From assembly GCF_900105535.1 (NCBI RefSeq), contig NZ_LT629779.1:1922001-1986000 (forward strand): a stretch of DNA of 64,000 nt. The letters run 5' to 3'. Under the pieces are notes generated by a model, which worked only from the letters and a program-made list of their open reading frames with translations, ran no database searches and was not told the origin of the DNA. Each line of letters begins with the position of its first letter. Position 1 is the first letter of the stretch. Source of the stretch: Pseudarthrobacter equi (GTDB lineage Bacteria; Actinomycetota; Actinomycetes; Actinomycetales; Micrococcaceae). Of this stretch, positions 8,845-17,391 are shown piece after piece. Position numbers and translations under genes: made by a program.

Positions 8845-10461
8845 GTGAACAGCGCCCGGCAGCAGGCCACGCACGACGACGGTACCCGCCACGGCGGTTC
8901 GGCCGAACCCAGCGAGCGGGAACAGCGGGAACGGCGCCGCCTTGGCGGGCACGCTGCGGCCGCCGGCGTGGTGTCCGTGGCTGGCGGGGTGGTCCTCGGA
9001 GAGTTGCTGGCCGGCGTGTGGAGCCCGTCGGTGTCGCCGCTGACGGCGGTGGGTGGGGCCGTCATTGATGCCGTCCCGCCGGGAGCAAAGGACTGGGCGG
9101 TTTCGCTCTTCGGCACCGCGGACAAGGCGGCCCTCCTGGTCAGCATGGCCCTGGTTATCGTGGTCCTCGCGGCCCTCGCCGGAGTAGTGGAACGGCGGCG
9201 GCGTTTTGCGGGGCTGGCCGTGATTGCCGTGTTTGGACTCGCGGGAGTGGCCGCAGTTGCCGGCCGGGCCCAGGCCACGCCGGTGGCCCTGGCCCTTCCC
9301 GTGGCTTCGGCGGCCGCCGCTGCCCTGATCCTCCGGCTGCTGATGCGCAAGCTGAAGGCCTGGGAGGCGGCCCCTGCCGGCGGGCAGGCCACGGCCCGCC
9401 GCACGTTCCTCCGGAACCTCGCCGCAGGTGCCGTCCTGACAGCCGTTGGCGGAGTCCTGGCGGGAGCCTGGCGCGGGACCGTACTGAAGGTCAACGATGC
9501 CAGGGCCCGGGTGGCGATACCCCGGGCAGCGGTACCGGCACCGCCCATCCCTGCGGGAGCGGAGGCAGGCGCGGAGGGCATGCACCCGCTCGTCACCCCC
9601 GTCAACGACTTTTACCGGATCGACACGGCCCTGGTGGTGCCCGCCGTCGACCCCGATACCTGGGTCCTCAAGGTCACGGGCATGGTGCAGCGCGAGGTGG
9701 AACTGACCCTCGCCGAACTCCTTGCCAAGCCGCTGACCGAACGCCACATCACCATCGCCTGCGTGTCCAATCCGGTAGGCGGGGACCTCATCGGCAACGC
9801 GCGGTGGCTCGGCTGGCCGGTCCGCGAACTCCTGGCGATGGCCGGGCCGGCCAGTGGTGCGGACATGGTGCTGTCCCGGAGTGCTGACGGGTGGACTGCC
9901 GGCACCCCGCTGGAAGTGCTCACGGACAGCCGGGACGCCCTCCTGGCCGTGGGAATGAATGACGGCCCGCTGCCGCTCGAACACGGATTCCCCGTCCGGC
10001 TAGTGGTGCCGGGCCTGTACGGCTACGTTTCCGCCACCAAATGGGTTACCGAGCTGAAAGTCACCACCTACGCGGCGGACACCGCCTACTGGACCACCAG
10101 GGGCTGGTCCGACCATGGACCCATCAAGCTGTCCTCCCGCATCGACGTCCCCCGCAGCGGCAGGCCCGTCAATGCCGGAACGGTCACCTTTGGCGGCATC
10201 GCCTGGGCCCAGCACACCGGCATCAGCGCCGTTGAACTCAGGGTCAACCGCGGTTCCTGGCAGCCCGCAGAGCTGTCTTCCGGGATCTCCACGGACACCT
10301 GGTACCAATGGAAGCTCAGCATGGACCTCACACCCGGCCAGTACGAGGTCCAGGTCCGGGCCACAGACCTTGCCGGCACCGTCCAGGACGAGGCATCCCG
10401 GCCAGTGGTCCCGGACGGCGCCACCGGATTCCACACGGTTAGAGTGGACGTGAAATCCTGA
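8845..10461 (+). CDS. Membrane-anchored molybdopterin oxidoreductase, sulfite-oxidase type
   Basis: The 538-residue protein has four hydrophobic segments (about 36-58, 93-115, 121-140, 146-167) and then a fifth (188-208) preceded by a twin-arginine motif, ARRTFLRNL, with RR at 185-186. The exported part is a sulfite-oxidase-fold Moco domain with the molybdenum-ligand cysteine C306 in ITIACVSNPVGGD, followed by a C-terminal dimerisation domain. This architecture matches the actinobacterial Mo enzymes described as dual Sec/Tat membrane proteins (S. coelicolor Sco3746 type), from memory. The substrate is unknown. The GTG start lies 6 nt after TATGCT (8833-8838), suggesting a leaderless mRNA. It heads an operon with the Moco genes. 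Confidence 0.9.
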   Translation: MNSARQQATHDDGTRHGGSAEPSEREQRERRRLGGHAAAAGVVSVAGGVVLGELLAGVWSPSVSPLTAVGGAVIDAVPPGAKDWAVSLFGTADKAALLVSMALVIVVLAALAGVVERRRRFAGLAVIAVFGLAGVAAVAGRAQATPVALALPVASAAAAALILRLLMRKLKAWEAAPAGGQATARRTFLRNLAAGAVLTAVGGVLAGAWRGTVLKVNDARARVAIPRAAVPAPPIPAGAEAGAEGMHPLVTPVNDFYRIDTALVVPAVDPDTWVLKVTGMVQREVELTLAELLAKPLTERHITIACVSNPVGGDLIGNARWLGWPVRELLAMAGPASGADMVLSRSADGWTAGTPLEVLTDSRDALLAVGMNDGPLPLEHGFPVRLVVPGLYGYVSATKWVTELKVTTYAADTAYWTTRGWSDHGPIKLSSRIDVPRSGRPVNAGTVTFGGIAWAQHTGISAVELRVNRGSWQPAELSSGISTDTWYQWKLSMDLTPGQYEVQVRATDLAGTVQDEASRPVVPDGATGFHTVRVDVKS

Positions 10462-10484
10462 CCGCCCACACTGAAGGCGCATCC

Positions 10485-11732
10485 ATGACCAGCCCGCACC
10501 GCCACGCCCACGCGGGCACGCCCCACCAGGCCCGCTCCGTTGCCGACCATGTCGCCGCTGTTGCCCACCTGCTGGCCCCTTTGCGGTCAGAATCCCGCAC
10601 CGAAACTGTTCCTCTGTCGCAGGCCCTCGGCAGGGCACTGGTGCACGGATTCCTGGCACCCGTCAGCCTGCCGCCCTTCGCCAACTCCCAGATGGACGGG
10701 TACGCCGTCAACTCCGCGGACATGCACGACGACGGAACGGAGTTCGCCGTCGCGGCACCGGTTCCGGCGGGGATGCGTCCGCCCGCGCTGGCCCGAGGGA
10801 CAGCAGCACCCATCATGACGGGCGCCATGCTCCCGGACGGTGCTGACGCCGTCGTACCTATTGAACGTGCGGTGCCGGACAGCTTTCCTGCCCCCGGCAC
10901 GGACGCGCGGGTCACGCTGCCGGCGACGGCGGCGGGGACCTACGTCCGCCCGGTGGGCAGCGACGTTGCCGCCGGGGAGCGGGCCCTGGCCGGCGGAACC
11001 TGCCTTGGTCCCGCCCAGCTGGGGCTGCTTGCGGCGCTGGGCATCCCGGCTGTGGAGGTCTACCGCGCCGTCCGGGTCCTGCTCGTCACCACCGGCGACG
11101 AAGTGGTGGAACCGGGGCAGGACCTGCCCGCCGGCAAGATCTACGACGCCAATGGCACCCTCCTCGAAGCCGCCATGGCGCAGGCCGGCCTGGATGTGCG
11201 GCGGGCGGGTATCTCCACCGACGACCCCGCCGAACTGCAGAAGCTGCTCCGGAGCCAGGGCGCGGACGCCGATGTCATTGTCACCACCGGCGGCGTCAGC
11301 AAAGGCGCGTACGAGGTTGTCCGGCAGGCCATGGAAGGCCAGCCGGTGGAGTTCCTCCACGTGGCCATGCAGCCAGGCGGGCCGCAGGGAATCGGAATGT
11401 TCGATGGCGTCCCCTTCCTGGGACTCCCCGGGAACCCCGTCAGCTGCCTGGTGTCCTTCGAAATGTTCCTGCGGCCGGCCCTCGCAGCGGTCCTTGGGGC
11501 TCCGGCCCTCCGCCTGCCTGTCCGCGCCAGGCTCAGCCACCCGCTGACGTCCCCGCAGCACAAACACCAGGTCCGGCGCGGCAACCTGCAGCCCGACGGC
11601 ACTGTCCGGCTGGAGGGCGGCGAGAGCTCCCACCTGGTCCGTGCGCTGGCCGGTTCCAACGCCCTGGTCCACGTCCCTGCCGGCGTAACGGAACTCGCGG
11701 CCGGGGACGAGGTGGAAGTATGGATGCTGTGA
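10485..11732 (+). CDS. moeA: Molybdopterin molybdenumtransferase MoeA
   Basis: This 415-residue enzyme inserts molybdate into adenylated molybdopterin. It contains the MoeA N-terminal block [11 protein letters not shown], the segment [20 protein letters not shown], the MPT-binding motif [11 protein letters not shown] and [15 protein letters not shown] in domain III. It lies 23 nt after the oxidoreductase with GAAGG before the ATG, and its 3' end overlaps moaC by 13 nt, so translation is probably coupled. The short His-rich start (HRHAHAG) is unusual but outside the conserved fold. Confidence 0.96.
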   Translation: MTSPHRHAHAGTPHQARSVADHVAAVAHLLAPLRSESRTETVPLSQALGRALVHGFLAPVSLPPFANSQMDGYAVNSADMHDDGTEFAVAAPVPAGMRPPALARGTAAPIMTGAMLPDGADAVVPIERAVPDSFPAPGTDARVTLPATAAGTYVRPVGSDVAAGERALAGGTCLGPAQLGLLAALGIPAVEVYRAVRVLLVTTGDEVVEPGQDLPAGKIYDANGTLLEAAMAQAGLDVRRAGISTDDPAELQKLLRSQGADADVIVTTGGVSKGAYEVVRQAMEGQPVEFLHVAMQPGGPQGIGMFDGVPFLGLPGNPVSCLVSFEMFLRPALAAVLGAPALRLPVRARLSHPLTSPQHKHQVRRGNLQPDGTVRLEGGESSHLVRALAGSNALVHVPAGVTELAAGDEVEVWML

Positions 11733-12214
11733 ATGCAGAACAGACCCCCGCTGCCCTGACGCACCTGCGCCGGGACGGCAGCGCACAGATGGTGGACGTG
11801 TCCGCCAAGGCCGAAACCACCCGCGAAGCCACAGCAACAGCCACGGTCCGCACCACGGCGGAGGTGATGGGCCTGCTCGGTTCCGGCGGCCTTCCCAAGG
11901 GAGACGCGCTGGCAGTCGCCCGGGTGGCGGGCATCATGGCCGCCAAGAAAACGCCCGAACTGATTCCGCTGTGCCACCCCCTGCCGCTGTCCAAGGTCAC
12001 TGTCGACTTCGGGCTCGAAGCGGAGTCCGTTGAGGTGGTGGCTACGGTCAAGACCCGAGGCGTGACCGGCGTGGAAATGGAAGCCCTGACGGCGGCATCC
12101 GTGGCCGCGTTGAGCGTTTACGACATGATCAAGGCGGTGGACAAGCACGCCGTCCTGACCGATATCAAGGTGCTGGCCAAGAGCGGCGGCAAGAGCGGGG
12201 ACTGGACCCTATGA
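11720..12214 (+). CDS. moaC: Cyclic pyranopterin monophosphate synthase MoaC
   Basis: MoaC, 164 residues, converts the MoaA product to cPMP. Family motifs are [16 protein letters not shown], the active-site stretch [13 protein letters not shown] and the segment [21 protein letters not shown]. Length is normal. The ATG at 11720 lies inside the end of moeA; a GTG at 11729 is a possible alternative. The stop overlaps the ATG of the next gene (ATGA), typical of tight operons. Confidence 0.97.
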   Translation: MDAVNAEQTPAALTHLRRDGSAQMVDVSAKAETTREATATATVRTTAEVMGLLGSGGLPKGDALAVARVAGIMAAKKTPELIPLCHPLPLSKVTVDFGLEAESVEVVATVKTRGVTGVEMEALTAASVAALSVYDMIKAVDKHAVLTDIKVLAKSGGKSGDWTL

Positions 12215-12795
12215 CCCACGATGACAGCTTCGGCGGATCCGGCGCAGCACCGTCCCACGCCGCACCGTCACATGCCGCCCCGTCCCACGCCGCCGAGCCG
12301 CACCGGCACGGCGACGTCCAGGGCCGGAAAGCCGGCGTGGTGATCGCGTCCACGCGGGCAGCGGCAGGTATTTACGACGACGAAACCGGTCCGGTGATCA
12401 CGGACTGGCTCACCGAACACGGCTTCGAGGTCTTCCCGGCGATGGTGGTCCCCGACGGCGAGCCGGTCGGCGCAGCGATCAGGGCCCTCCTGACCCAGCG
12501 TCCCGCCGTCGTGATCACCAGCGGCGGCACCGGGCTGAACTCGGACGACCGGACCCCCGACGTCACCCGGCCCCTGCTGGACCGCGAAATCCCCGGCATC
12601 ATGGAGGCGATCCGGCGTGCCGGCGCCGCCAAAACGCCGCTGGCGGCGCTCAGCCGCGGCTACGCGGGCGCGGCCGGCAAGTCCTTCATTGTTAATCTGC
12701 CCGGCTCACCAAAGGGCGTCATGGACGGACTCACCGTCCTGGACCCGCTGATCGGGCACCTCTGCGACCAGTTGGAAGGCAACCATGGGCACTGA
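12211..12795 (+). CDS. MogA/MoaB-type molybdopterin adenylyltransferase
   Basis: The 194-residue protein has the MoCF-biosynthesis fold: [19 protein letters not shown], the MPT-binding [17 protein letters not shown] and GSPKGVMDG. MogA-type proteins adenylylate molybdopterin before MoeA inserts molybdenum. The N-terminus carries a low-complexity insert, three copies of AAPSH encoded by 15-nt repeats (12244-12288), before the conserved core starts at about residue 38. It overlaps moaC by 4 nt and moaE by 11 nt. The choice between MogA and MoaB names cannot be made from sequence alone. Confidence 0.93.
   Translation: MTHDDSFGGSGAAPSHAAPSHAAPSHAAEPHRHGDVQGRKAGVVIASTRAAAGIYDDETGPVITDWLTEHGFEVFPAMVVPDGEPVGAAIRALLTQRPAVVITSGGTGLNSDDRTPDVTRPLLDREIPGIMEAIRRAGAAKTPLAALSRGYAGAAGKSFIVNLPGSPKGVMDGLTVLDPLIGHLCDQLEGNHGH
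12244..12288 (+). repeat. Three 15-nt tandem repeats coding AAPSH
   Basis: Three adjacent 15-nt units at 12244-12258, 12259-12273 and 12274-12288 each encode Ala-Ala-Pro-Ser-His. They differ at a few third positions, so copy number could vary between strains without a frameshift. Confidence 0.85.
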
Positions 12796-13255
12796 AGCAT
12801 TCGAGGTGGTATCCGCGGTCCTCAGCGCGGAGCCAATCTCCGTAGACCAGGCCATCGCGGCCGTGGAAGGGGATACCGCAGGTGCGGTGGTCAGCTTCAG
12901 CGGCGTGGTGCGCAACCACGACGGCGGCAAGGCAGTTGACCGCCTCAGCTACAGCGCGCACCCCACGGCGCACCAGGTGATGGCCGACGTCGTCGCCCAA
13001 CTGGTTGCCGAACAAAACGCCGGCGGGGGTGCGGGGGAGGACGGCGGAAAGCCGGTCCGCATCTGGGCGGCCCACCGGATCGGCATGCTGCAGATCGGCG
13101 ACCCCGCACTGGTCTGCGCTGTGTCCGCAGCCCACCGGGGGCAGGCCTTCGCCGTGTGCTCCGAACTGGTGGACCGGATCAAGGAGCAGGTGCCCATCTG
13201 GAAGGAACAGTTCTTCTCCGACGGCACTGTTGAATGGGTGGGCGCCGGCGGCTGA
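12785..13255 (+). CDS. moaE: Molybdopterin synthase catalytic subunit MoaE
   Basis: MoaE, 156 residues, receives sulfur from MoaD to make molybdopterin from cPMP. Recognisable parts are DTAGAVVSFSGVVRNHDGG, the helix RIWAAHRIGMLQIGD and the catalytic lysine segment VDRIKEQVPIWKEQF. It ends the rightward Moco operon with an 11-nt overlap with the preceding gene. A small Gly-rich loop (GGGAGEDGGK) is inserted before the histidine motif. Confidence 0.97.
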   Translation: MGTEAFEVVSAVLSAEPISVDQAIAAVEGDTAGAVVSFSGVVRNHDGGKAVDRLSYSAHPTAHQVMADVVAQLVAEQNAGGGAGEDGGKPVRIWAAHRIGMLQIGDPALVCAVSAAHRGQAFAVCSELVDRIKEQVPIWKEQFFSDGTVEWVGAGG

Positions 13256-13370
13256 CCGCCGGCCGTTTCCGGCTGTTTCCTGCCGTTTCGGGCGGTGCCG
13301 CGGCGTCCTGCGAGGTAACGCACACCGTCCGGTTCCGGGGCGCCCCGGGCCCGACGGTAGGGTTAACGGC

Positions 13371-14141
13371 ATGACCGAACAACACTCCGAAGCCAAGCGC
13401 GTCGCCATCTTGGGCGCCAACGGACGCATGGGCGCCGAAGCCGTCACAGCCGTTGAAGCCGCACCCGACATGGAACTCGTCGCTGCGCTGGGACGGGGCG
13501 ACTCCCTGGACCAGGTCACCGCCGCCGGAGCGCAGTACCTTTTGGACCTGACAGTTCCCGAAAGCACCGAAGCCAACGTCCGCTTCGCCGTCGAAAACAA
13601 CATCCACGCCGTTGTGGGGACCACCGGCTGGGATGCCGGCCGCCTGTCCGCGCTCGAAGCCCTGTTGGCAGCGCACCCGGAAACCGGCGTGCTGATCGCA
13701 CCCAACTTTGCCGTGGGATCGGTATTGGCTTCGGCCTTCGCCGCCAAGGCTTCAAAGTACTTCGAGTCGGTGGAGATCATTGAGCTGCACCACCCGGACA
13801 AGGTGGACGCCCCTTCGGGAACCGCTGTCCGCACCGCCCAGCTCATTGCCGCGGAACGCGAGGCCGCCCAGGTGCCGGCAAGCCCGGACGCCACCACCAG
13901 TGAACTGGCCGGCGCCCGCGGCTGCGACGTTGAGGGCGTCCGCGTCCACAGCGTGAGGCTCCGCGGGCTGGTGGCCCACCAGGAAGTCCTCCTCGGCAGC
14001 GCCGGTGAGCAGCTGACGCTGCGCCACGACTCGTTCGACCGCGGGTCCTTCATGCCCGGCGTCCTCCTCGGCGTCCGCAATGTGGCCGCCCACCCCGGGC
14101 TTACCGTGGGGCTGGATGGCTACCTGGACCTGGGTTTCTAG
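13371..14141 (+). CDS. dapB: 4-hydroxy-tetrahydrodipicolinate reductase
   Basis: DapB, 256 residues, reduces the DapA product in lysine and diaminopimelate synthesis. It has the dinucleotide motif GANGRMG (residues 15-21), the cofactor segment VVGTTGW and the substrate motif ELHHPDKVDAPSGTA. A longer frame open from 13005 overlaps moaE and has no homology upstream, so I start at ATG 13371. TAGGGT at 13358-13363 is 7 nt before this ATG, indicating a leaderless mRNA separate from the Moco operon. Confidence 0.97.
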   Translation: MTEQHSEAKRVAILGANGRMGAEAVTAVEAAPDMELVAALGRGDSLDQVTAAGAQYLLDLTVPESTEANVRFAVENNIHAVVGTTGWDAGRLSALEALLAAHPETGVLIAPNFAVGSVLASAFAAKASKYFESVEIIELHHPDKVDAPSGTAVRTAQLIAAEREAAQVPASPDATTSELAGARGCDVEGVRVHSVRLRGLVAHQEVLLGSAGEQLTLRHDSFDRGSFMPGVLLGVRNVAAHPGLTVGLDGYLDLGF

Positions 14142-14144
14142 GCG

Positions 14145-14624
14145 ATGGACGGCTTCCTGGCAGGGTTCCGCAAGAACCGCACCAAGATCTGGGTTGGGCT
14201 TGTCACGCTGCTCCTGGTGTTCTACCTGGTGGTGTCCCTCCAGCGCTCCATCCTGCTCCTGACGGACAGCAACCTCACGGCGCAGGCCATCGGGGCCGCC
14301 TACCTGGTTCTGCCGATCGTTGGCGCATGGGCGCTGATCCGCGAGCTGATGTTCGGTGCCCGGACGGAGCAGATGGCCAAGGTCCTTGAAGCCGAGGGCG
14401 GCCTCCCCGTGGACGAACTGCCCCGGACACCGGCCGGGCGGATCATCCGGGAAGCGGCCGACGCAGAGTTCGAAAAGTACAAGGCCGAAGCGGAAGCCGC
14501 ACCCGACGACTGGCGGTCCTGGTTCCGGCTCAGCTGCGCCTACGATGCCGCCGGCGACAGGAAGCGGGCCCGCGCGTCCATGCGCGACGCCGGCAGGCTC
14601 TTCCGCGGCAAGGTCTCTGCCTAG
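14145..14624 (+). CDS. Small membrane protein with TPR-like tail
   Basis: The 159-residue protein begins 3 nt after dapB and is surely co-transcribed. Two hydrophobic helices (about 15-34 and 46-65) are followed by a charged cytosolic tail with a helical region EAAPDDWRSWFRLSCAYDAAGDRKRARASM that reads like a single tetratricopeptide-type helix pair. No catalytic motif is visible. Similar dapB-linked proteins are, as far as I recall, conserved in Arthrobacter relatives; the function is unknown. Confidence 0.8.
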   Translation: MDGFLAGFRKNRTKIWVGLVTLLLVFYLVVSLQRSILLLTDSNLTAQAIGAAYLVLPIVGAWALIRELMFGARTEQMAKVLEAEGGLPVDELPRTPAGRIIREAADAEFEKYKAEAEAAPDDWRSWFRLSCAYDAAGDRKRARASMRDAGRLFRGKVSA

Positions 14625-14627
14625 CTC

Positions 14628-15863
14628 CTACCGCGGGAGTTTCAGCTGCCCGCGGCCCAGCTGGCTGGCCGCATGGCCCACCCACTCGAGCGGACCCCGC
14701 CACTTCAGCAGTACGAAGACCATGCCCACCACCACAGCTGTGGCTGCCTGGGCGAAGTACATGCCGTCCTCGGTCCAGCCGGCGGGCAGCGGCTTGAGAT
14801 AGAAGCCTGACACCACCCACACATGGACCGTGTACAGGGTGAGTGTCATGGCGCCGGCACCGCGCAGCGGAAGCAGCAGGTCCAGGTCCACCCACTCCGC
14901 CAACCGGCCCAGGAGCAGGCAGGCTCCGATGACCGCCGCTGCTACGCCGGAAGTGTGCAGCAGGTCCAGGGAGGTGCCGGAATGCGGGGCGGCGGACGCC
15001 AGCCACCACCATGACCCCTCCTGCCTGATACCGGTCAGGTTCACCTGCAGGACGCTGTCCAGCGGATATCCCGGCGCATTGAGGACCTTCTCCAGTGCGG
15101 CACGCCCGCCCCAGTCCTCCATTGCCGTCACGCCCAGCACCTTCGCGGCGACCGCAACAACTGTCCCGCCGGCCAGCAGCGCCACCGGGACCAGGGCCTT
15201 GCTGAGCACCAGCCGGCCGATGGCGAGCCCCACGAGGAGGTATGACATCCACTGGAACACCGGGTAGTAGCCGGTGAGGAACACGTCGGCGACCAGCCGG
15301 GCGGGTGTTGCCAGGTCCTCCCAGCCGGGATTGTGGCCAAGCTGCAGGGGCGGCTCCGCGGTGAGCAGCCAGGGGCGGAGCAGGTACGCCAGGACGGGGG
15401 AGCCGACGATCCATCCGGCTGCCCAGGCGCAGAGCTGCTTCAGGCCCATGCCCAGGAACGGCAGGATGCACAGGAACAGGACTGCGTAGTGGACCAGAAT
15501 GACGGCCAGGTTGACTTCGAGGCCGCCCAGGCTGAGTCCGACGGCGGCGATCACCAGGGCCCGGAGCGCCACTCCGCGGCGTGCGGCTGAGAGTTCACCA
15601 GCTGCGAGTGGCCTGTTCTTACCGGTTGACAGGGCCAGCCCGACGCCGGCCAGCACGGCGAACAGGGCAGCCGCCCGCCCGGAGAAGGCCAGTCCGATCC
15701 AGGTGGGGGTAAGGCTGGCGTTCGATTCAAAGGTGGGGAGCAGATGGGTGGCCATCATGCCCAGCAGGGCAATCCCGCGCGCGGCATCGATGCCGTAGAG
15801 CCGTCCCGGTGCCTGGCCGGCTGCCGTTTTCCGGGGTGCCCTGGCCGGGTTGCGGGAAGTCAT
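14628..15863 (-). CDS. Multi-span membrane acyltransferase-like protein (HGSNAT/DUF1624 type)
   Basis: The 411-residue polytopic protein has about ten hydrophobic segments. The N-terminal block YGIDAARGIALLGMMATHLLP is the D-xx-RG-...-H signature shared by heparan-glucosaminide acetyltransferase-like and OafA-like membrane acyltransferases. The C-terminal part includes GAMTLTLYTVHVWVV. Such proteins transfer acyl groups across the membrane to sugars; the acceptor is unknown here. I start at ATG 15863 because the upstream extension (to 16070) is Arg-rich and overlaps the divergent SOS-box promoter. It converges with the dapB-linked gene, 3 bp apart. Confidence 0.85.
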   Translation of the reverse strand: MTSRNPARAPRKTAAGQAPGRLYGIDAARGIALLGMMATHLLPTFESNASLTPTWIGLAFSGRAAALFAVLAGVGLALSTGKNRPLAAGELSAARRGVALRALVIAAVGLSLGGLEVNLAVILVHYAVLFLCILPFLGMGLKQLCAWAAGWIVGSPVLAYLLRPWLLTAEPPLQLGHNPGWEDLATPARLVADVFLTGYYPVFQWMSYLLVGLAIGRLVLSKALVPVALLAGGTVVAVAAKVLGVTAMEDWGGRAALEKVLNAPGYPLDSVLQVNLTGIRQEGSWWWLASAAPHSGTSLDLLHTSGVAAAVIGACLLLGRLAEWVDLDLLLPLRGAGAMTLTLYTVHVWVVSGFYLKPLPAGWTEDGMYFAQAATAVVVGMVFVLLKWRGPLEWVGHAASQLGRGQLKLPR

Positions 15864-15955
15864 GAACCGAATCGTCTCACACGGGCGGCGCGGCCTGCTG
15901 TCACGCCGGGGAGTCCTCCCTGGCAGCCGCGCGGACGGAGCGGCAACCCTTGTGT

Positions 15956-15971
15956 TCGAATATATGTTCGA
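15956..15971 (+). promoter_or_regulatory. LexA/SOS box
   Basis: The 16-bp site is TCGAAT-ATAT-GTTCGA, one change from the actinobacterial SOS consensus TCGAAC-N4-GTTCGA. It abuts a TACGAT -10 hexamer (15973-15978), so bound LexA would block the promoter of the gene at 15986. Confidence 0.85.
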
Positions 15972-15985
15972 ATACGATGGTGCGC

Positions 15986-16363
15986 ATGCAGACGCCAACG
16001 CCGGAGATTCCCGCCTACGGGTCAGGCCGCCACGAGTCCACCGGCCGTACCGCCAGCCGCGTGCCGGCAAGCCCCGAGCCGGGAACGGGACTCCTGAAGG
16101 CCATGAGCCCTGGGGTAGTCGATTTCCTCTTCCGCCAACTCGTGGCCGGAAAGCCCGCGGAGGATGTCCAGTGGGAGCGGGAAGGCGTCAGCCTCGCCGC
16201 ACAGCCCGAAGGTGCCGAGCTTGCCCGCCGCCTGGCCGAAACGGACCTGGACGCCCTGACGCCGCTGGAACTGTTCCACTACGTCCGGGCCGCGCAGCGC
16301 CTTTCGGACTGGGCCGAGGAACTCCGCCGGGCAGCCGTCGGCCGGTACTGCGGCAGCCCATGA
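15986..16363 (+). CDS. Small SOS-box protein resembling a DUF222/13E12 N-terminus
   Basis: The 125-residue protein has a Pro/Ser-rich lead and then an alpha-helical part: MSPGVVDFLFRQLVAG, followed by LDALTPLELFHYVRAAQRL and SDWAEELRRAAVGRY. The second part resembles the N-terminal helices of DUF222/13E12 proteins, but no further DUF222 or HNH domain follows. Start chosen at ATG 15986 because TACGAT (15973-15978) is 7 nt upstream, the leaderless pattern seen across this window. A LexA box directly precedes the -10. Mycobacterial 13E12 genes are also LexA targets, as I recall. It could be a truncated relic or a functional small SOS protein. Confidence 0.7.
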   Translation: MQTPTPEIPAYGSGRHESTGRTASRVPASPEPGTGLLKAMSPGVVDFLFRQLVAGKPAEDVQWEREGVSLAAQPEGAELARRLAETDLDALTPLELFHYVRAAQRLSDWAEELRRAAVGRYCGSP

Positions 16364-16441
16364 CCCCGGGAACCCCCAATTTGACGTTCATCACGCCCGC
16401 GGCATTGTCCTAACCAGCGGGGACAGGGTAACGTTTTTCCC

Positions 16442-17350
16442 ATGGCTGACTCTTCCGCGCACATCCCTGCCCTCGGTACGCTCCTGACCGCTATGGTCAC
16501 GCCGTTCACCAAGGACGGCGCCGTGGATTACGACCAGGCAGCGGCCCTGGCCAGCAAGCTCGTGGACGACGGCTGCGACGGCCTGGTAGTCACCGGCACC
16601 ACCGGCGAGACGTCCACCCTGACGGACGAAGAGAACCTCGGCATGTTCCGGGCGGTCAAGGACGCCGTGGGCGGCCGCGCCGCCATCATCGCCGGCACCG
16701 GAACCAACGACACCGCGCACTCGGTCCACCTTTCCCAGCAGGCTGCAGCCCTCGGCGTCGACGGCCTCCTGCTGGTGACGCCCTACTACAACAAGCCCAG
16801 CCAGGCAGGCGTCCAGGCCCACTTCGAAACCGTCGCCTCGGCAGTGGATGTCCCCGTCATGCTCTACGACATTCCCGGCCGGTCCTCCATCGCCATCGAA
16901 CCGGACACCATGATCCGGCTGGCGGAGCACCCCAACATCGTTGCCGTCAAGGACGCCAAGGCGGACATGGTTGCCGCCGCCCGCGTCATGGCCGAGACGG
17001 ACCTCCTCTTCTACTCGGGCGACGACGGACTGACCCTGCCCTGGATGGCACTGGGTGCCGTAGGCCTCGTGGGCGTCACCACCCATGTGGCCACCCGCCG
17101 GTTCCGTGAGCTCATTGACGCCGTCAACGCCAACGACCTCGGCACCGCCCGGAAGATCAACTTCGAACTCCTGCCCGTGGTGCGCGCCACCATGAGCAGG
17201 GTCCAGGGCGCCGTGGCCGCCAAGCAGATTCTTAAATGGCAGGGAGTCCTGCCCAACTCGATCGTCCGTTTGCCCCTCGTGGAGCCGGACGAAGCCGAGA
17301 TCGAAACCATCCGCGGGGATTTGGCGGAAGCGGGGCTGGTCTACTCCTGA
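16442..17350 (+). CDS. dapA: 4-hydroxy-tetrahydrodipicolinate synthase
   Basis: DapA, 302 residues, condenses pyruvate and aspartate semialdehyde, the first committed step to DAP and lysine. It shows the TIM-barrel motifs GTTGETSTLTDEE and YYNKPSQAGVQAHF, and the Schiff-base lysine K170 in NIVAVKDAKAD. Full normal length. TAACGT (16429-16434) is 7 nt before the ATG, so the transcript is probably leaderless. It is followed after 41 nt by the RNase J gene, a common actinobacterial order. Confidence 0.98.
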   Translation: MADSSAHIPALGTLLTAMVTPFTKDGAVDYDQAAALASKLVDDGCDGLVVTGTTGETSTLTDEENLGMFRAVKDAVGGRAAIIAGTGTNDTAHSVHLSQQAAALGVDGLLLVTPYYNKPSQAGVQAHFETVASAVDVPVMLYDIPGRSSIAIEPDTMIRLAEHPNIVAVKDAKADMVAAARVMAETDLLFYSGDDGLTLPWMALGAVGLVGVTTHVATRRFRELIDAVNANDLGTARKINFELLPVVRATMSRVQGAVAAKQILKWQGVLPNSIVRLPLVEPDEAEIETIRGDLAEAGLVYS

Positions 17351-17391
17351 GGACGACGACCGGCACCCTTCCGCCTGGAAAGTAGTGCAAT

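Noticed and set aside
13005..13370. Upstream extension of the dapB frame
   Set aside because: It overlaps moaE out of phase and shows Arg/Pro-rich nonsense; the leaderless ATG 13371 fits better.
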